Assembly (NCBI GenBank): GCA_040768665.1
Contig: JAXGMN010000041.1
Span: forward strand, 1 to 64,000
Length of the DNA: 64,000 nucleotides
Direction of reading: 5' to 3'
Source of the DNA: JABWBD01 sp040768665
GTDB taxonomy: Bacteria; Planctomycetota; Planctomycetia; Pirellulales; Thermoguttaceae
A program made the position numbers and the translations under genes. Shown here in pieces: positions 36,001 to 43,109 of the stretch. The stretch's first letter is position 1. The number at the start of each line of letters is the position of its first letter. Below the pieces are notes generated by a model that saw only the letters and a program-made list of their open reading frames with translations, was not told the DNA's origin and ran no database searches.

Positions 36001-38075
36001 GCGGTACTGCGGAGAATCCCGGCGACAGGATCACCGGCATCGCCCTCGGCTCGGGAGTGCACGGCAAGAACTACAATTTCGGCGAGCTCCGCCCCGCGAG
36101 CATCGGGGGCCGTATCTTTGTCGATCGCGACGAGGATGACCGCTACGATCCGGGGGAGAAAGTGCTCAGCGGCGTGACGGTGTACTTGCTCGATGCATCC
36201 GGCGAGCGAATCGCCTCTACCGCGACCGATACGAACGGGCAATACTCGTTTGCCAATCTCCGGCCTGGAACGTATGGTGTCGAGGAGGACCAGCCCGACG
36301 GCTATTTCGACGGCAAAGACTACGTTGGGTCGGCGGGCGGGACGCTGGCGGACGACCTGATTTCGCAGGTGGTGCTCGGCTCCGGCGTGGACGCGGTCGA
36401 TTACAACTTCTGCGAGTTGCCGCCCGCGAAAATCTCGGGCTACGTCTTCCAGGACGGGACGGAGATCTCGTACGAAGAGGGCGATCCGACTCCCGACCCG
36501 GTCTCGCTCCGCGACGGGCAGTTCACTCCCGACGACATTCCTATCGCCGGCGTCACCCTCCAGCTTGCCGACGCCAATGGAGCGGCAATCCTGGATGCCG
36601 ACGGGCGCGCGATTACGGCAGTAACCAACAGCCGCGGCTACTACGAGTTTGCCAATCTCCGCCCGCGCGTTTACTCGATCCTGCAAGTCCAGCCCGAAGG
36701 CTACCAGGACAGCTTGGATACGGCCGGATCGAAAGGCGGCATCGCCATCAACACCAACTCGCAGATTTCGCCGGAAACGCTCCGGCAACTGGTGGTCGAC
36801 CCGAAATTCGATGCGATCATCCGCATCCCCATCGCGGCCGGCGACAATGCGGTTTCCTACAATTTCAGCGAGGTGGTCATGGTCGAGGTCCCGCCACCGC
36901 CTCCTGTCTTCCCGCCGCCCCGGGAAGATCCGCCCCCGCTGCCGCTGCCTGAGCCGATGCTCATGTCGCCCGACCTTGTTCAGGCTGCGTGGATTCAGCA
37001 GTCGACCCTCTATCGCGAGGTCCGGGCCGTCCTAGGCGGTGCCGGTAATCCGCTTACGTACACCTGGCACCTGAGCGTCATCAACGCGGGGCAGCCGCGG
37101 AGCGACCGCGACGGGATTGAAATGATGGGGCTTTATGAGAATCCCGTCTTCAATCCGGTTTCCTGGACCGGCGCGCCGTTGAACCGCGGCCAGTGGACCC
37201 TGGCCGACACGAGCGGAACGATTACGCACCAGTTCATCTTCGGGATGGAAGGCGCGATGCCGGTTACCGGCGATTTCAACGGCGACGGCATCGACGAGGT
37301 GGCCGTCTTCTTCGACGGTCTTTGGTTCATCGATCTCAACGGCAACGGCACCTGGGACCAGGGCGACCTGTGGGTGCGCCTGGGCGACGCGGGCGACCAA
37401 CCGGTCGCCGGCGATTGGGACGGCGATGGCAAGACCGACGTCGGCGTATTTGGCCAGGCCTGGGTGGGCGACGGGGTGGCAATCGACCACGAACCCGGGC
37501 TCCCCGACATGCTCAATGATCGGACCGGCCGCCGCAAAAACGTTCCTCCCGATGCCAACGAGGCGGCTTCCGGTTATCGCACGCTCAAGCGAACCGCCGA
37601 GGGCGAGATGCGGAGCGATCTGATCGACCACGTCTTCCAATACGGCAGCGAGGGTGACCGCGCGGTGGCCGGCGATTGGAACGGCGACGGAGTGACCAAC
37701 ATCGGCCTGTTCCGCAGTGGCACCTGGTACCTCGACATGGACGGCGACGGCCACTGGAGCCGCGGCGATCTGATGCTCCGGATGGGACGCGAGGGCGACC
37801 TCCCGGTGGTGGGCGACTGGAACGGCGACGGGATCGACGATCTCGCGCTTTTCCGCGAAGGCACTTGGCTACTGGACAGCAACGGCAACCGGAAACTCGA
37901 CGCGGGCGATCGCACTTTCAAGATGGGCGGTCCCTACGATCGGCCGGTGGCGGGCGATTTCAATGGCGACGGGATCGACGAGGTCGCCGTCTACCAGGAC
38001 AGTGTGAGCAAGCCCGACGAGCAGGCATTCCGTCCCGAAGACCCGGCACCCGCCGAGTCGACGAGAAGGAGATAG
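33003..38075 (+). CDS. giant extracellular SdrD-B and FG-GAP repeat protein, LEPR-XLL type
   Basis: 1690 residues. The Arg-rich N-terminus runs into FEQFEPRQLLSASP, the LEPR-XLL signature of large planctomycete surface proteins. A beta-rich region follows, then nine SdrD-B/Cna-B-like modules of about 111 residues (starts near 33754, 34088, 34421, 34757, 35090, 35424, 35758, 36100 and 36430). Each has SGxVxxDxNGxGxxDxGE, VTVYLLDAxGN, DxxGxYxFxxLxPGxYGVEE and NYxF. A Pro-rich linker (PPPPPVFPPPREDPPPLPLP) leads to five FG-GAP-type calcium-binding-like repeats (GDFNGDGIDEVAVF and so on). The GTG at 33003 has GGAGG 5 bp upstream. The role is probably a surface or matrix structure; the ligand is unknown. 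Confidence 0.88.
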   Translation: MGLLQKMQAWRRRRRSRKFSHRQTAISRPLRICRFEQFEPRQLLSASPIQVGAVYFEEATGEDLAGDRFEITFSGGAPGTQLKQLIINTDKGDNGLTIGDVFFDTAAGGQGAFGHVPVEIVDQTGIDSVQISVEDGGMRMVITFTGFDAGERLVFTVDVDEQGSFVADEGDDPFLGANAVAEGNEFQGSQLTATFTAPYFPDVFGTGTFLDFYDTKLANSGLTLPPDSYVPPGSTPRPVQTAGTMFAVEQPSTISGRVVDDANGDGVIDAGEVGIAGVTVYLLDADGNRMAETQTDENGHYQFADLRPGVYAVQEMQPGGYHDGRDYAGSAGGSLLAPDSIIDVRLVSGTRALNYDFLEYRPSTIRGSVIEDTNGNGLIDAGETGIPSVTVYLLDADGNRIAETQTDDSGRYQFADLRPGVYGVEELQPTGYEDGRDHVGSVGGSLVAPDSITGVRLVSGTNAVNYDFLDFRLSTISGRVIDDANGDGAIDAGEIGIPFVTVYLLDAQGNHVGETTTDADGRYRFTGLLPGVYGVEEHQPTGYEDGRDHVGSVGGSLVAPDSITGVRLVSGTNAVNYDFLDFRLSTISGRVIDDANGDGAIDAGEVGIPFVTVYLLDAQGNRVGETTADADGRYQFTGLLPGVYGVEESQPEGYHDGRDHVGTAGGSLLAPDSITDIRLVSGTDAVNYDFLDFKLSTISGHVIADANGNGVYDPGEAPIAGVTVYLLDAGGNRIASARTGDRGLYRFTDLAPGSYGVEEIQPEGYFDGQDHPGTAGGSLVGLDSIREITLVSGTNAADYDFLEILPSSISGRVLADANGNCQLDPGESLLAGVTVHLLDAGGNRIARTVTDENGEYLFDGLAPGTYGVEEIQPEGYFDGPDHPGSAGGTRVAPDSIVGIVLVSGTEAVRYNFCERVPVTLSGFVYHDVNNNGQRNAGEAGIEGVTLTLLDGEGNATGITAVTNSSGYYQFSGLKPGNVYGVAEVQPDGYFDGLDTAGTAGGTAENPGDRITGIALGSGVHGKNYNFGELRPASIGGRIFVDRDEDDRYDPGEKVLSGVTVYLLDASGERIASTATDTNGQYSFANLRPGTYGVEEDQPDGYFDGKDYVGSAGGTLADDLISQVVLGSGVDAVDYNFCELPPAKISGYVFQDGTEISYEEGDPTPDPVSLRDGQFTPDDIPIAGVTLQLADANGAAILDADGRAITAVTNSRGYYEFANLRPRVYSILQVQPEGYQDSLDTAGSKGGIAINTNSQISPETLRQLVVDPKFDAIIRIPIAAGDNAVSYNFSEVVMVEVPPPPPVFPPPREDPPPLPLPEPMLMSPDLVQAAWIQQSTLYREVRAVLGGAGNPLTYTWHLSVINAGQPRSDRDGIEMMGLYENPVFNPVSWTGAPLNRGQWTLADTSGTITHQFIFGMEGAMPVTGDFNGDGIDEVAVFFDGLWFIDLNGNGTWDQGDLWVRLGDAGDQPVAGDWDGDGKTDVGVFGQAWVGDGVAIDHEPGLPDMLNDRTGRRKNVPPDANEAASGYRTLKRTAEGEMRSDLIDHVFQYGSEGDRAVAGDWNGDGVTNIGLFRSGTWYLDMDGDGHWSRGDLMLRMGREGDLPVVGDWNGDGIDDLALFREGTWLLDSNGNRKLDAGDRTFKMGGPYDRPVAGDFNGDGIDEVAVYQDSVSKPDEQAFRPEDPAPAESTRRR
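34293..34768 (+). repeat. near-identical 143-bp blocks within the SdrD-B modules
   Basis: Positions 34293-34435 and 34626-34768 match at 141 of 143 bases with an offset of 333 bp, one module length. This is far above the similarity of other modules, showing recent duplication or gene conversion. Confidence 0.85.
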
Positions 38076-38100
38076 GCGTAACGCCCTTACCACCATGGGT

Positions 38101-38118
38101 CGCGACTGCCGAGTCGCG
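38101..38118. terminator. short hairpin after the SdrD-B gene
   Basis: CGCGACT (38101-38107) pairs with AGTCGCG (38112-38118) across a 4-base loop, 26 bp after the plus-strand stop, in the gap between convergent genes. Confidence 0.45.
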
Positions 38119-38180
38119 TAGCCTGATTGCGCGGTGCGTATCGCTGCATTGTTCTGCGACCGTAGTGTGCGTATCGCGAC

Positions 38181-38220
38181 GGCGCCTTCCAGATCCGGGC
38201 GACGGATCTCCCACGGCGCC
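38181..38220. terminator. two-part hairpin after manA
   Basis: GGCGCC (38181-38186) pairs with GGCGCC (38215-38220), and inside it AGATCCG (38191-38197) pairs with CGGATCT (38203-38209). It lies 18 bp beyond the minus-strand manA stop and could end transcription of that gene. Confidence 0.5.
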
Positions 38221-38237
38221 CAGGGCACGACCTGCCG

Positions 38238-39212
38238 CTACGGCAGGTATGCATCGAGAACCACTGCAGGAGCGTTGTTCATCGGTGCGAGTCGAACCGC
38301 GCCTGCGGCCGTCGGCAGCAGGACTGTACGCCCCTGTGGCAGCGGCTCGCCACTCGGGTCGCCCTCAAGGGCTATGGCGCCTTCAAGAAGGGTAATGATG
38401 TGACACCTTAGGTCACCGCCTGCTGCCAGGGGAACTTGGAACTGCCACCGGTCCAGGACGAATTTCTCACACTCCACCAATCGCTCGACATGCGGGCTCG
38501 CGGTTGGTTGCGCCGGATGTGGCCCGACCGGGCCCTGGCTATAGTCGATTGCCTCCAGTCCTTTTTCCATGTGCAATGCTCGCGGCCTGCCATCCGGTCC
38601 CAGGCGATTCCAGTCGTGAAGCCGGAACGTGACATCGCTGGACTGCTGGATCTCAACAACCATCAGCCCATCGCCCAAGGCATGGACAGTTCCGGCGGGA
38701 AGAAACACACACTGGCCGGCCACCGGCCGGAAGCGATGAAGAAGGGATTCCAGTTGGTTGCTCCTGATTGCCTTGCGGAGCGATTCCCGATCGACCGGAC
38801 GCTCGAATCCCGCCCAAATCGCACTGTCGGTGCCTGCGTCCAGGATGACCCACGCCTCCGTCTTCCCAACGTCAGGCAGTTGCATGCGAGCCGCCGTGGC
38901 ATCGTCCGGATGAACCTGGACCGAAAGCCGCCGGCGGGCGTCGAGGTACTTCAATAGGAGCGGAAAGCGTTGTTGCGGATGGTGGCGCCCCAGGAGGTCC
39001 TCCCCCTCGCGAACGACCAATTCGTGAAGCGTAGCGCCCGCCACTGGCCCATACTCCACGACGCTTTGGTCGTCGGCATGATCGCAGACCTCCCATGATT
39101 CAGCGAAGTCATCGCCAGGGCCAAGATCGCGGCCGAAAACCGTCGCGAATCGCCTGCCCCCCCACACGGCGTGTTTATAGAGAGGCAGAAGGCGCAAGGG
39201 ATGGTCAAGCAT
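38238..39212 (-). CDS. manA: mannose-6-phosphate isomerase (class I)
   Basis: 324 residues. Interconverts fructose-6-phosphate and mannose-6-phosphate, feeding GDP-mannose and exopolysaccharide synthesis. Zinc ligands of the cupin fold are visible: Q99 and H101 in SVQVHPDD, E119 in GKTEAW and H177 in LPAGTVHAL. The length fits the short bacterial form (Bacillus ManA type). The start at 39212 gives the family N-terminus (PLRLLPLYKHAVWGGRRF). A TATAAT sequence on this strand lies about 43 bp upstream. Single gene, divergent from tatC. Confidence 0.93.
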   Translation of the reverse strand: MLDHPLRLLPLYKHAVWGGRRFATVFGRDLGPGDDFAESWEVCDHADDQSVVEYGPVAGATLHELVVREGEDLLGRHHPQQRFPLLLKYLDARRRLSVQVHPDDATAARMQLPDVGKTEAWVILDAGTDSAIWAGFERPVDRESLRKAIRSNQLESLLHRFRPVAGQCVFLPAGTVHALGDGLMVVEIQQSSDVTFRLHDWNRLGPDGRPRALHMEKGLEAIDYSQGPVGPHPAQPTASPHVERLVECEKFVLDRWQFQVPLAAGGDLRCHIITLLEGAIALEGDPSGEPLPQGRTVLLPTAAGAVRLAPMNNAPAVVLDAYLP

Positions 39213-39254
39213 CGTTGTTTTCGCGGTTCATTGTGGCGGGTCGGTAACGGAGGT

Positions 39255-39282
39255 ATTATAAAGAATTCGACCTCCGCTGAAG
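39255..39282 (-). promoter_or_regulatory. candidate sigma70-type promoter of manA
   Basis: On the minus strand a perfect TATAAT (39260 to 39255) is followed by a leader of about 40 nt to the manA ATG. A weak -35 (CTTCAG at 39282-39277) is spaced 16 bp. TATAAT is rare in this GC-rich DNA, which supports the call. Confidence 0.5.
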
Positions 39283-39297
39283 CGAGTATACTAAGAA

Positions 39298-39389
39298 GCC
39301 CCAACAAACGGGGCCTGGTTCCGAGCCGAACACCTGAAAACATCCGGAATACGCGTTCTGGTGAGGTGTTAGCACCCATTTTGTGGGGC
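39298..39389. repeat. 92-bp inverted-end intergenic element, copy B
   Basis: Related to the element at 5238-5337. GCCCC (39298-39302) and GGGGC (39385-39389) are the inverted ends, with AACGGGG/CACCC inside. The CTGGTTCCGAGCC and CTGGTGAGGTG blocks occur in the same order and spacing as in copy A. It lies between manA and tatC, upstream of tatC. Confidence 0.75.
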
Positions 39390-39529
39390 CCCTTTTAGAA
39401 GAAGACGTGTCGAGCCCGCCGCGCCGTCATTCCTTGGCCGGTTCGTTTGGGCCGCGGGCAAGGTCGAAAACCGATCGATACGTGTTGTCTACCAGGAAAC
39501 CCGCAGCCGCTCACTTACCCCCTCTTGCC

Positions 39530-40588
39530 ATGCTGCGACGTGAATACAACGAGGATCTGTTTAAAGAATCCACAATGACCTTCGGGGAACACCTCGAAGA
39601 GTTGCGGACTTGTCTCTACAAATCCCTGGTGGGGCTAGCTCTCGGCTTCCTCGTTGGGTTGTTTCTGGGGCGACCGGTCGTCGGCCTGATCAAGGCGCCG
39701 CTCGAGAACGCCATGAGGAACTATTACGAAGCGGGGTCTGTAGACAAAGTCGCTGAGGTCGTTGCAAGGATTGAGGCAGGCGGCGGGGCCGTGCCCCGGG
39801 ACTTGCAGCAACTCGCTGAATTCATCGAACGCGAGAACCTCTTGGTTGATGAAGCATTGGTCTTTCCACAATATGTCCTCGAACAGCTCAAAACCGCATA
39901 CCCGAATGAGTTTTCCGCCATCAGGATTTCGCAAGCCGACGACGACAAGAACATTACAACGGAGAAGATGATCCGGCTTCTGTTGCTGCGTCCGGCAAAA
40001 GAGGATCCGCGGACAAAGGTGACCTCGCTCAACGCTCAGGAGCCTTTTGCGATCTACGTCAAAGCTGCATTGCTCGTCGGAGCCGTGCTTGCCAGCCCGT
40101 GGGTGTTCTATCAGATCTGGTCGTTCGTCGCCGCAGGCCTGTATCCCCACGAGAAATACTACGTCCACGTGTTTCTTCCGTTCAGCCTCGGGCTGTTTCT
40201 CCTCGGCGCGTCGCTGGCGTTCTTCTTCGTATTCGAACCCGTGCTCGATTTCCTCTTGAGCTTTAACGCCTGGCTCGAGATCGATCCGGAGCCTCGAATT
40301 ACGGAATGGCTCAGTTTCGTGCTGATTCTGCCGCTGGGCTTCGGCATTGCCTTCCAGTTGCCGCTGGTAATGTTGTTCCTGGAACGGATCGGCATTTTCG
40401 ACGTCGAGGCGTATCTGTCGAAGTGGCGAATCGCGATTCTCGTGATCTTCACGCTCTCGATGTTCTTGACGCCGGCCGATCCGTACAGCATGTTGCTGAT
40501 GGCCGTTCCGCTGACCTTCCTCTATTTCGGTGGCGTACTGCTTTGCCGGCTGATGCCGAAGCGGCGCAGCCCGTACGACAAAGACTAA
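39530..40588 (+). CDS. tatC: Sec-independent protein translocase subunit TatC
   Basis: 352 residues. Core receptor of the twin-arginine pathway, which exports folded proteins. The N-terminal MTFGEHLEELRTCL motif precedes helix 1. YQIWSFVAAGLYPHEK keeps the conserved Phe and the Glu equivalent to E. coli E103, and later helices end at VLLCRLMPKR. Between helices 1 and 2 about 115 residues are inserted (roughly 57-170, hydrophilic), against under 30 in E. coli. The ATG at 39530 keeps the YNEDLFKESTMTFGEHLEEL lead-in; the ATG at 39575 is an alternative and neither has a strong ribosome site. No tatA or tatB is adjacent. Confidence 0.9.
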   Translation: MLRREYNEDLFKESTMTFGEHLEELRTCLYKSLVGLALGFLVGLFLGRPVVGLIKAPLENAMRNYYEAGSVDKVAEVVARIEAGGGAVPRDLQQLAEFIERENLLVDEALVFPQYVLEQLKTAYPNEFSAIRISQADDDKNITTEKMIRLLLLRPAKEDPRTKVTSLNAQEPFAIYVKAALLVGAVLASPWVFYQIWSFVAAGLYPHEKYYVHVFLPFSLGLFLLGASLAFFFVFEPVLDFLLSFNAWLEIDPEPRITEWLSFVLILPLGFGIAFQLPLVMLFLERIGIFDVEAYLSKWRIAILVIFTLSMFLTPADPYSMLLMAVPLTFLYFGGVLLCRLMPKRRSPYDKD

Positions 40589-40642
40589 GAGCGAGTAGAA
40601 GACAGGCACATTTTGCTCCGAGCACTGCGCACAATGAGCCTG

Positions 40643-40660
40643 TCCCCAACGGTTTGGGGA
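40643..40660. terminator. hairpin downstream of tatC
   Basis: TCCCCAA (40643-40649) pairs with TTGGGGA (40654-40660), loop CGGT. It lies 54 bp after the tatC stop within a run of small inverted repeats between convergent genes. Confidence 0.45.
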
Positions 40661-40691
40661 TAGGTTCTAAGTTCCTGTCCACGAACAGGTT

Positions 40692-40719
40692 TGTAGGGCG
40701 GACTGAAGTCCGCCCTACA
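40692..40719. terminator. strong hairpin between convergent tatC and PII genes
   Basis: TGTAGGGCGGACT (40692-40704) pairs perfectly with AGTCCGCCCTACA (40707-40719). It lies about 30 bp beyond the minus-strand PII stop and about 100 bp past tatC. This TAGGGCGGACT palindrome may also be a dispersed repeat unit. Confidence 0.6.
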
Positions 40720-40749
40720 TCCAATTGCGAAGTTGTTCTTGGAGGGGTG

Positions 40750-41097
40750 CTAGATGGCCTCGCCGCCGCGTTCGCCGGTGCGGATCCGTATGCAGTCTTC
40801 CAGCGGCAGGACGAAGATCTTGCCGTCTCCAACCTCTCCGGTCGGACCGGTGCGGCCGCCCTTGATAATCGCGTCGATCGTCGGCTGCAGGAAGTTGTCG
40901 TTGACGGCGATCATCAACTGCACTTTGCGAACGAGATTCACGGTGAACTCGTGTCCGCGGTAGACCTCGGTGTGGCCACGCTGCCGCCCAAATCCTTGGA
41001 CGTCCATAACGGTCAGCCGAAAAACCTCGACATCGGCCAACGCCGTTTTAACGGCCTCCAAGCGGTTTGGTTGAATGATCGCGATAATCAGTTTCAT
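40750..41097 (-). CDS. glnB: nitrogen regulatory protein PII
   Basis: 115-residue PII signal protein, which senses ATP/ADP and 2-oxoglutarate and controls nitrogen metabolism or ammonium transport. VQGFGRQRGHTEVYRG, GDGKIFVLPLEDCIRIRTGE and GGEAI are the PII signatures. In the T-loop the position of the uridylylated Tyr51 of E. coli GlnB is Phe (GHEFTVN), so regulation by GlnD-type uridylylation at that site is not possible; Tyr46 is kept. No amtB is adjacent, so the glnB versus glnK choice is open. A GGAG site precedes the ATG and sits in a potential hairpin. Confidence 0.93.
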   Translation of the reverse strand: MKLIIAIIQPNRLEAVKTALADVEVFRLTVMDVQGFGRQRGHTEVYRGHEFTVNLVRKVQLMIAVNDNFLQPTIDAIIKGGRTGPTGEVGDGKIFVLPLEDCIRIRTGERGGEAI

Positions 41098-41130
41098 GAT
41101 CGGGGTACTCCAAAGTGGTACCCCTTGATC
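41098..41130 (-). promoter_or_regulatory. leader hairpin at the PII ribosome-binding site
   Basis: On the minus strand GATCAAGGGGTAC (41130 to 41118) can pair with GTACCCCGATC (41108 to 41098), with a 2-base bulge, just before the ATG. The GGAG ribosome site lies at the loop/stem boundary. This could modulate translation; the structure is seen, the role is inferred. Confidence 0.35.
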
Positions 41131-41239
41131 CTACTCTGCCAGTCAAATCGTCTCAAGGGGAACGACCTGGGGTATCCGGTAAGCCGTCGCCGAGGAGGCT
41201 GTGGCAGGGAATCGGCCTCCATCAGATCAAGTTCGGCCG

Positions 41240-41322
41240 GTGTCACGGGCCGGCTGGGCGGTGCGGAGCTTTGGGGGAGCCTGTGACCTCCTCCAAAGAA
41301 TCCCAGGCACGGCCCGTGACAC
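41240..41322. repeat. 13-bp perfect inverted repeat with 57-bp centre
   Basis: GTGTCACGGGCCG (41240-41252) and CGGCCCGTGACAC (41310-41322) are exact reverse complements. No ORF lies inside. It could be a further small element or an RNA stem. Confidence 0.6.
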
Positions 41323-41342
41323 ACTGGCACACACCATTTGGT

Positions 41343-41513
41343 CCGGCAGGGCTCAACGGGCACTCCTTGGCGGGTAACCGTTCACGGGGCGATCGGGGAC
41401 TGGTCCATTTTTCGGCCAGTTGGCGTATTTCGGCGACAATAACGTTGGCCGAAAACATGGACCTGTCCCCCTCTCTTCCGCCCCGGCAGGGCTCAACGGG
41501 CACTCCTTGGCGG
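41343..41513. repeat. palindromic element copy 2 with 31-bp flanking direct repeats
   Basis: The element body (41374-41484) starts GTAACCGTTCACGGGGCG and has the inner pair GGGGACTGGTCCATTTTTCGG and its complement, as at 12464-12586. Its right terminus stops after CCGCCCC, losing the GTGAACGGCTAC end. Exact 31-bp direct repeats (41343-41373 and 41483-41513), which include GGCAGGGCTCAACGGGCACT, flank it. Confidence 0.85.
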
Positions 41514-41758
41514 CAGCAATTGGCATGCCGGTCGCGCCGGTATTTCCCGCCCAACGAGCCGGGGTGCACGCCTGGTGAGGCAAAACTGCGAGAATTCGAC
41601 CTGAACTCGCATGAAGCGGTCTCTGAACAGGCCGAGAGTCTGCCCAAGGAAAAGGCAAATTGCGGTGCGCGATCAAGCATTCCGCTTGCGGATCAAGGCG
41701 ACGTTAGAACGACTGCTTGCGGTGCCTGTCTCTTCTTTTCTATCAGACCAGATTCCGG

Positions 41759-42688
41759 TTAACCGGCCCCGCTTACATCCTCAAACATCGCGTCGACAAA
41801 GGCGTCGGGGTCGAACAGCGTGAGGTCTTCGGCCTTTTCGCCAACTCCGACGTATTTGACCGGCAGGCCCACCTGTTGGCGAATGGCGACCACGACTCCG
41901 CCCTTGGCTGTCCCGTCGAGCTTGGCGAGCACGATCCCCGTGCAATGGACGGCCTCGGTAAAATGCTTGGCCTGGCTGATGCCGTTCTGCCCGGTAGTCG
42001 CATCGAGCACCAGCAGCACTTCATGCGGGGCTTCGGGAATCTGTTTGCCGAGCACCCGGTGGATTTTGCTCAGTTCCTGCATGAGGTTCTGCTGGGTCTG
42101 CAGACGCCCGGCCGTGTCGACGATGCACACCTCGGCCGCAGTCTCGATCGCTTTCGCGACGGCGCGGTGAGCGACGCTGGCAGGGTCGGTCCCTTGGGCC
42201 CCCGTGACGATCTCGGCCCCCAGACGCTGCGCCCAGATCGTCAATTGCTCGACAGCCGCTGCGCGGAAGGTGTCCGCCGCACCCAGCACCACGCGCTTGC
42301 CGTCGGCGAGGAACACGTGCGCCAGCTTGGCGATCGACGTCGTCTTGCCCGAGCCGTTGACTCCACAGACCATGATCACGGTGGGGCCGCTTGGGGCAAA
42401 CCGGACGGGGTTCGGCGACTGCTTCATCAGTTCCTTGAGCTTCTCCTTGATGCCGCCAACTACCTCCGGCGATTTGACGACACGCGCCCGGAAACGGTTG
42501 CCGATATCATCCACGGTCGCCTGGGCGGCCTGGACACCCATGTCGGTCTTGATCAGCGTTGCGAAGATCTCATCGAGCAGATCGTCGTCGACCAAGCGAC
42601 CTTCGCTCTTGAACAGATCCCGAACGTCGGTGTTGAGCAGTTGCGAGGTCTTTCTCAGACCCTGCTTGAGTTTGTCGAAAAAGCCCAT
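41759..42688 (-). CDS. ftsY: signal recognition particle receptor FtsY
   Basis: 309 residues. SRP GTPase receptor that delivers ribosome-nascent chains to the membrane. N domain helices are followed by the G domain with GVNGSGKTT (109-117), DTFRAAAVEQL, DTAGRLQ, AKLDGTAKGG (Ala replaces the usual first Thr) and YVGVGEKAEDLTLFDP. The acidic A domain of E. coli FtsY is missing, as in many bacteria; the protein begins MGFFDKLKQGLRKT. It starts one base after the nusB stop, so the two are surely co-translated. Last gene of the minus-strand housekeeping series. Confidence 0.96.
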   Translation of the reverse strand: MGFFDKLKQGLRKTSQLLNTDVRDLFKSEGRLVDDDLLDEIFATLIKTDMGVQAAQATVDDIGNRFRARVVKSPEVVGGIKEKLKELMKQSPNPVRFAPSGPTVIMVCGVNGSGKTTSIAKLAHVFLADGKRVVLGAADTFRAAAVEQLTIWAQRLGAEIVTGAQGTDPASVAHRAVAKAIETAAEVCIVDTAGRLQTQQNLMQELSKIHRVLGKQIPEAPHEVLLVLDATTGQNGISQAKHFTEAVHCTGIVLAKLDGTAKGGVVVAIRQQVGLPVKYVGVGEKAEDLTLFDPDAFVDAMFEDVSGAG

Positions 42689-42689
42689 A

Positions 42690-43100
42690 CTACTGCTTAC
42701 TCTCTCCTTCCTTCATCAGCCGATCGAGAATCCCATTGACAAACTGAGAAGAGTGGGCCGTGCCGAACCGCTTGGCCAGTTCGATCGCCTCGTTGACAAC
42801 GACGCGAGCGGGGGTATCGGTGTAGAGGATCTCGTAGGCCCCCAGTCGCAGCACGTTGCGATCCGAGGCGGCCATCCGCTCAATACTCCAGTTGACAGCC
42901 GTCTGCTGGATCCGCTTGTCGAGTTGCGCGCGGTGCCGCCGCACCCCGGCAACGAGCGACTGAGCAAACCGGACCAGTTCGTCGGTCCCCAGGCGGCGGC
43001 GGAGCAGTTGATCCCCCACGGCAGGATTGATCTTGGGATTCAAATCATCCTGGAACAATACCTGGAAGGCAACGGTACGGGCTCGACTTCGGCGCGGCAT
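42690..43100 (-). CDS. nusB: transcription antitermination factor NusB
   Basis: 136 residues, all-helical NusB. It binds boxA RNA with NusE (S10) for rRNA antitermination. Typical segments are RRSRARTVAFQVLFQDDLN at the N-terminus and VVVNEAIELAKRFGTAHSSQ followed by FVNGILDRL at the C-terminus. It starts 9 bp after the ribH stop. The ribH-nusB order is widespread and supports the call. Confidence 0.94.
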   Translation of the reverse strand: MPRRSRARTVAFQVLFQDDLNPKINPAVGDQLLRRRLGTDELVRFAQSLVAGVRRHRAQLDKRIQQTAVNWSIERMAASDRNVLRLGAYEILYTDTPARVVVNEAIELAKRFGTAHSSQFVNGILDRLMKEGESKQ

Positions 43101-43109
43101 GGCAACTCG

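Larger units (their letters stand above)
41098..41758. other. 661-bp gene-free interval rich in repeats
   Basis: Lies between the PII gene and the end of the housekeeping minus-strand series. It contains a 13-bp inverted repeat (41240-41322), the second palindromic element and its 31-bp flanking direct repeats (41343-41513). The remaining 41514-41758 shows no gene I can support. Confidence 0.6.
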
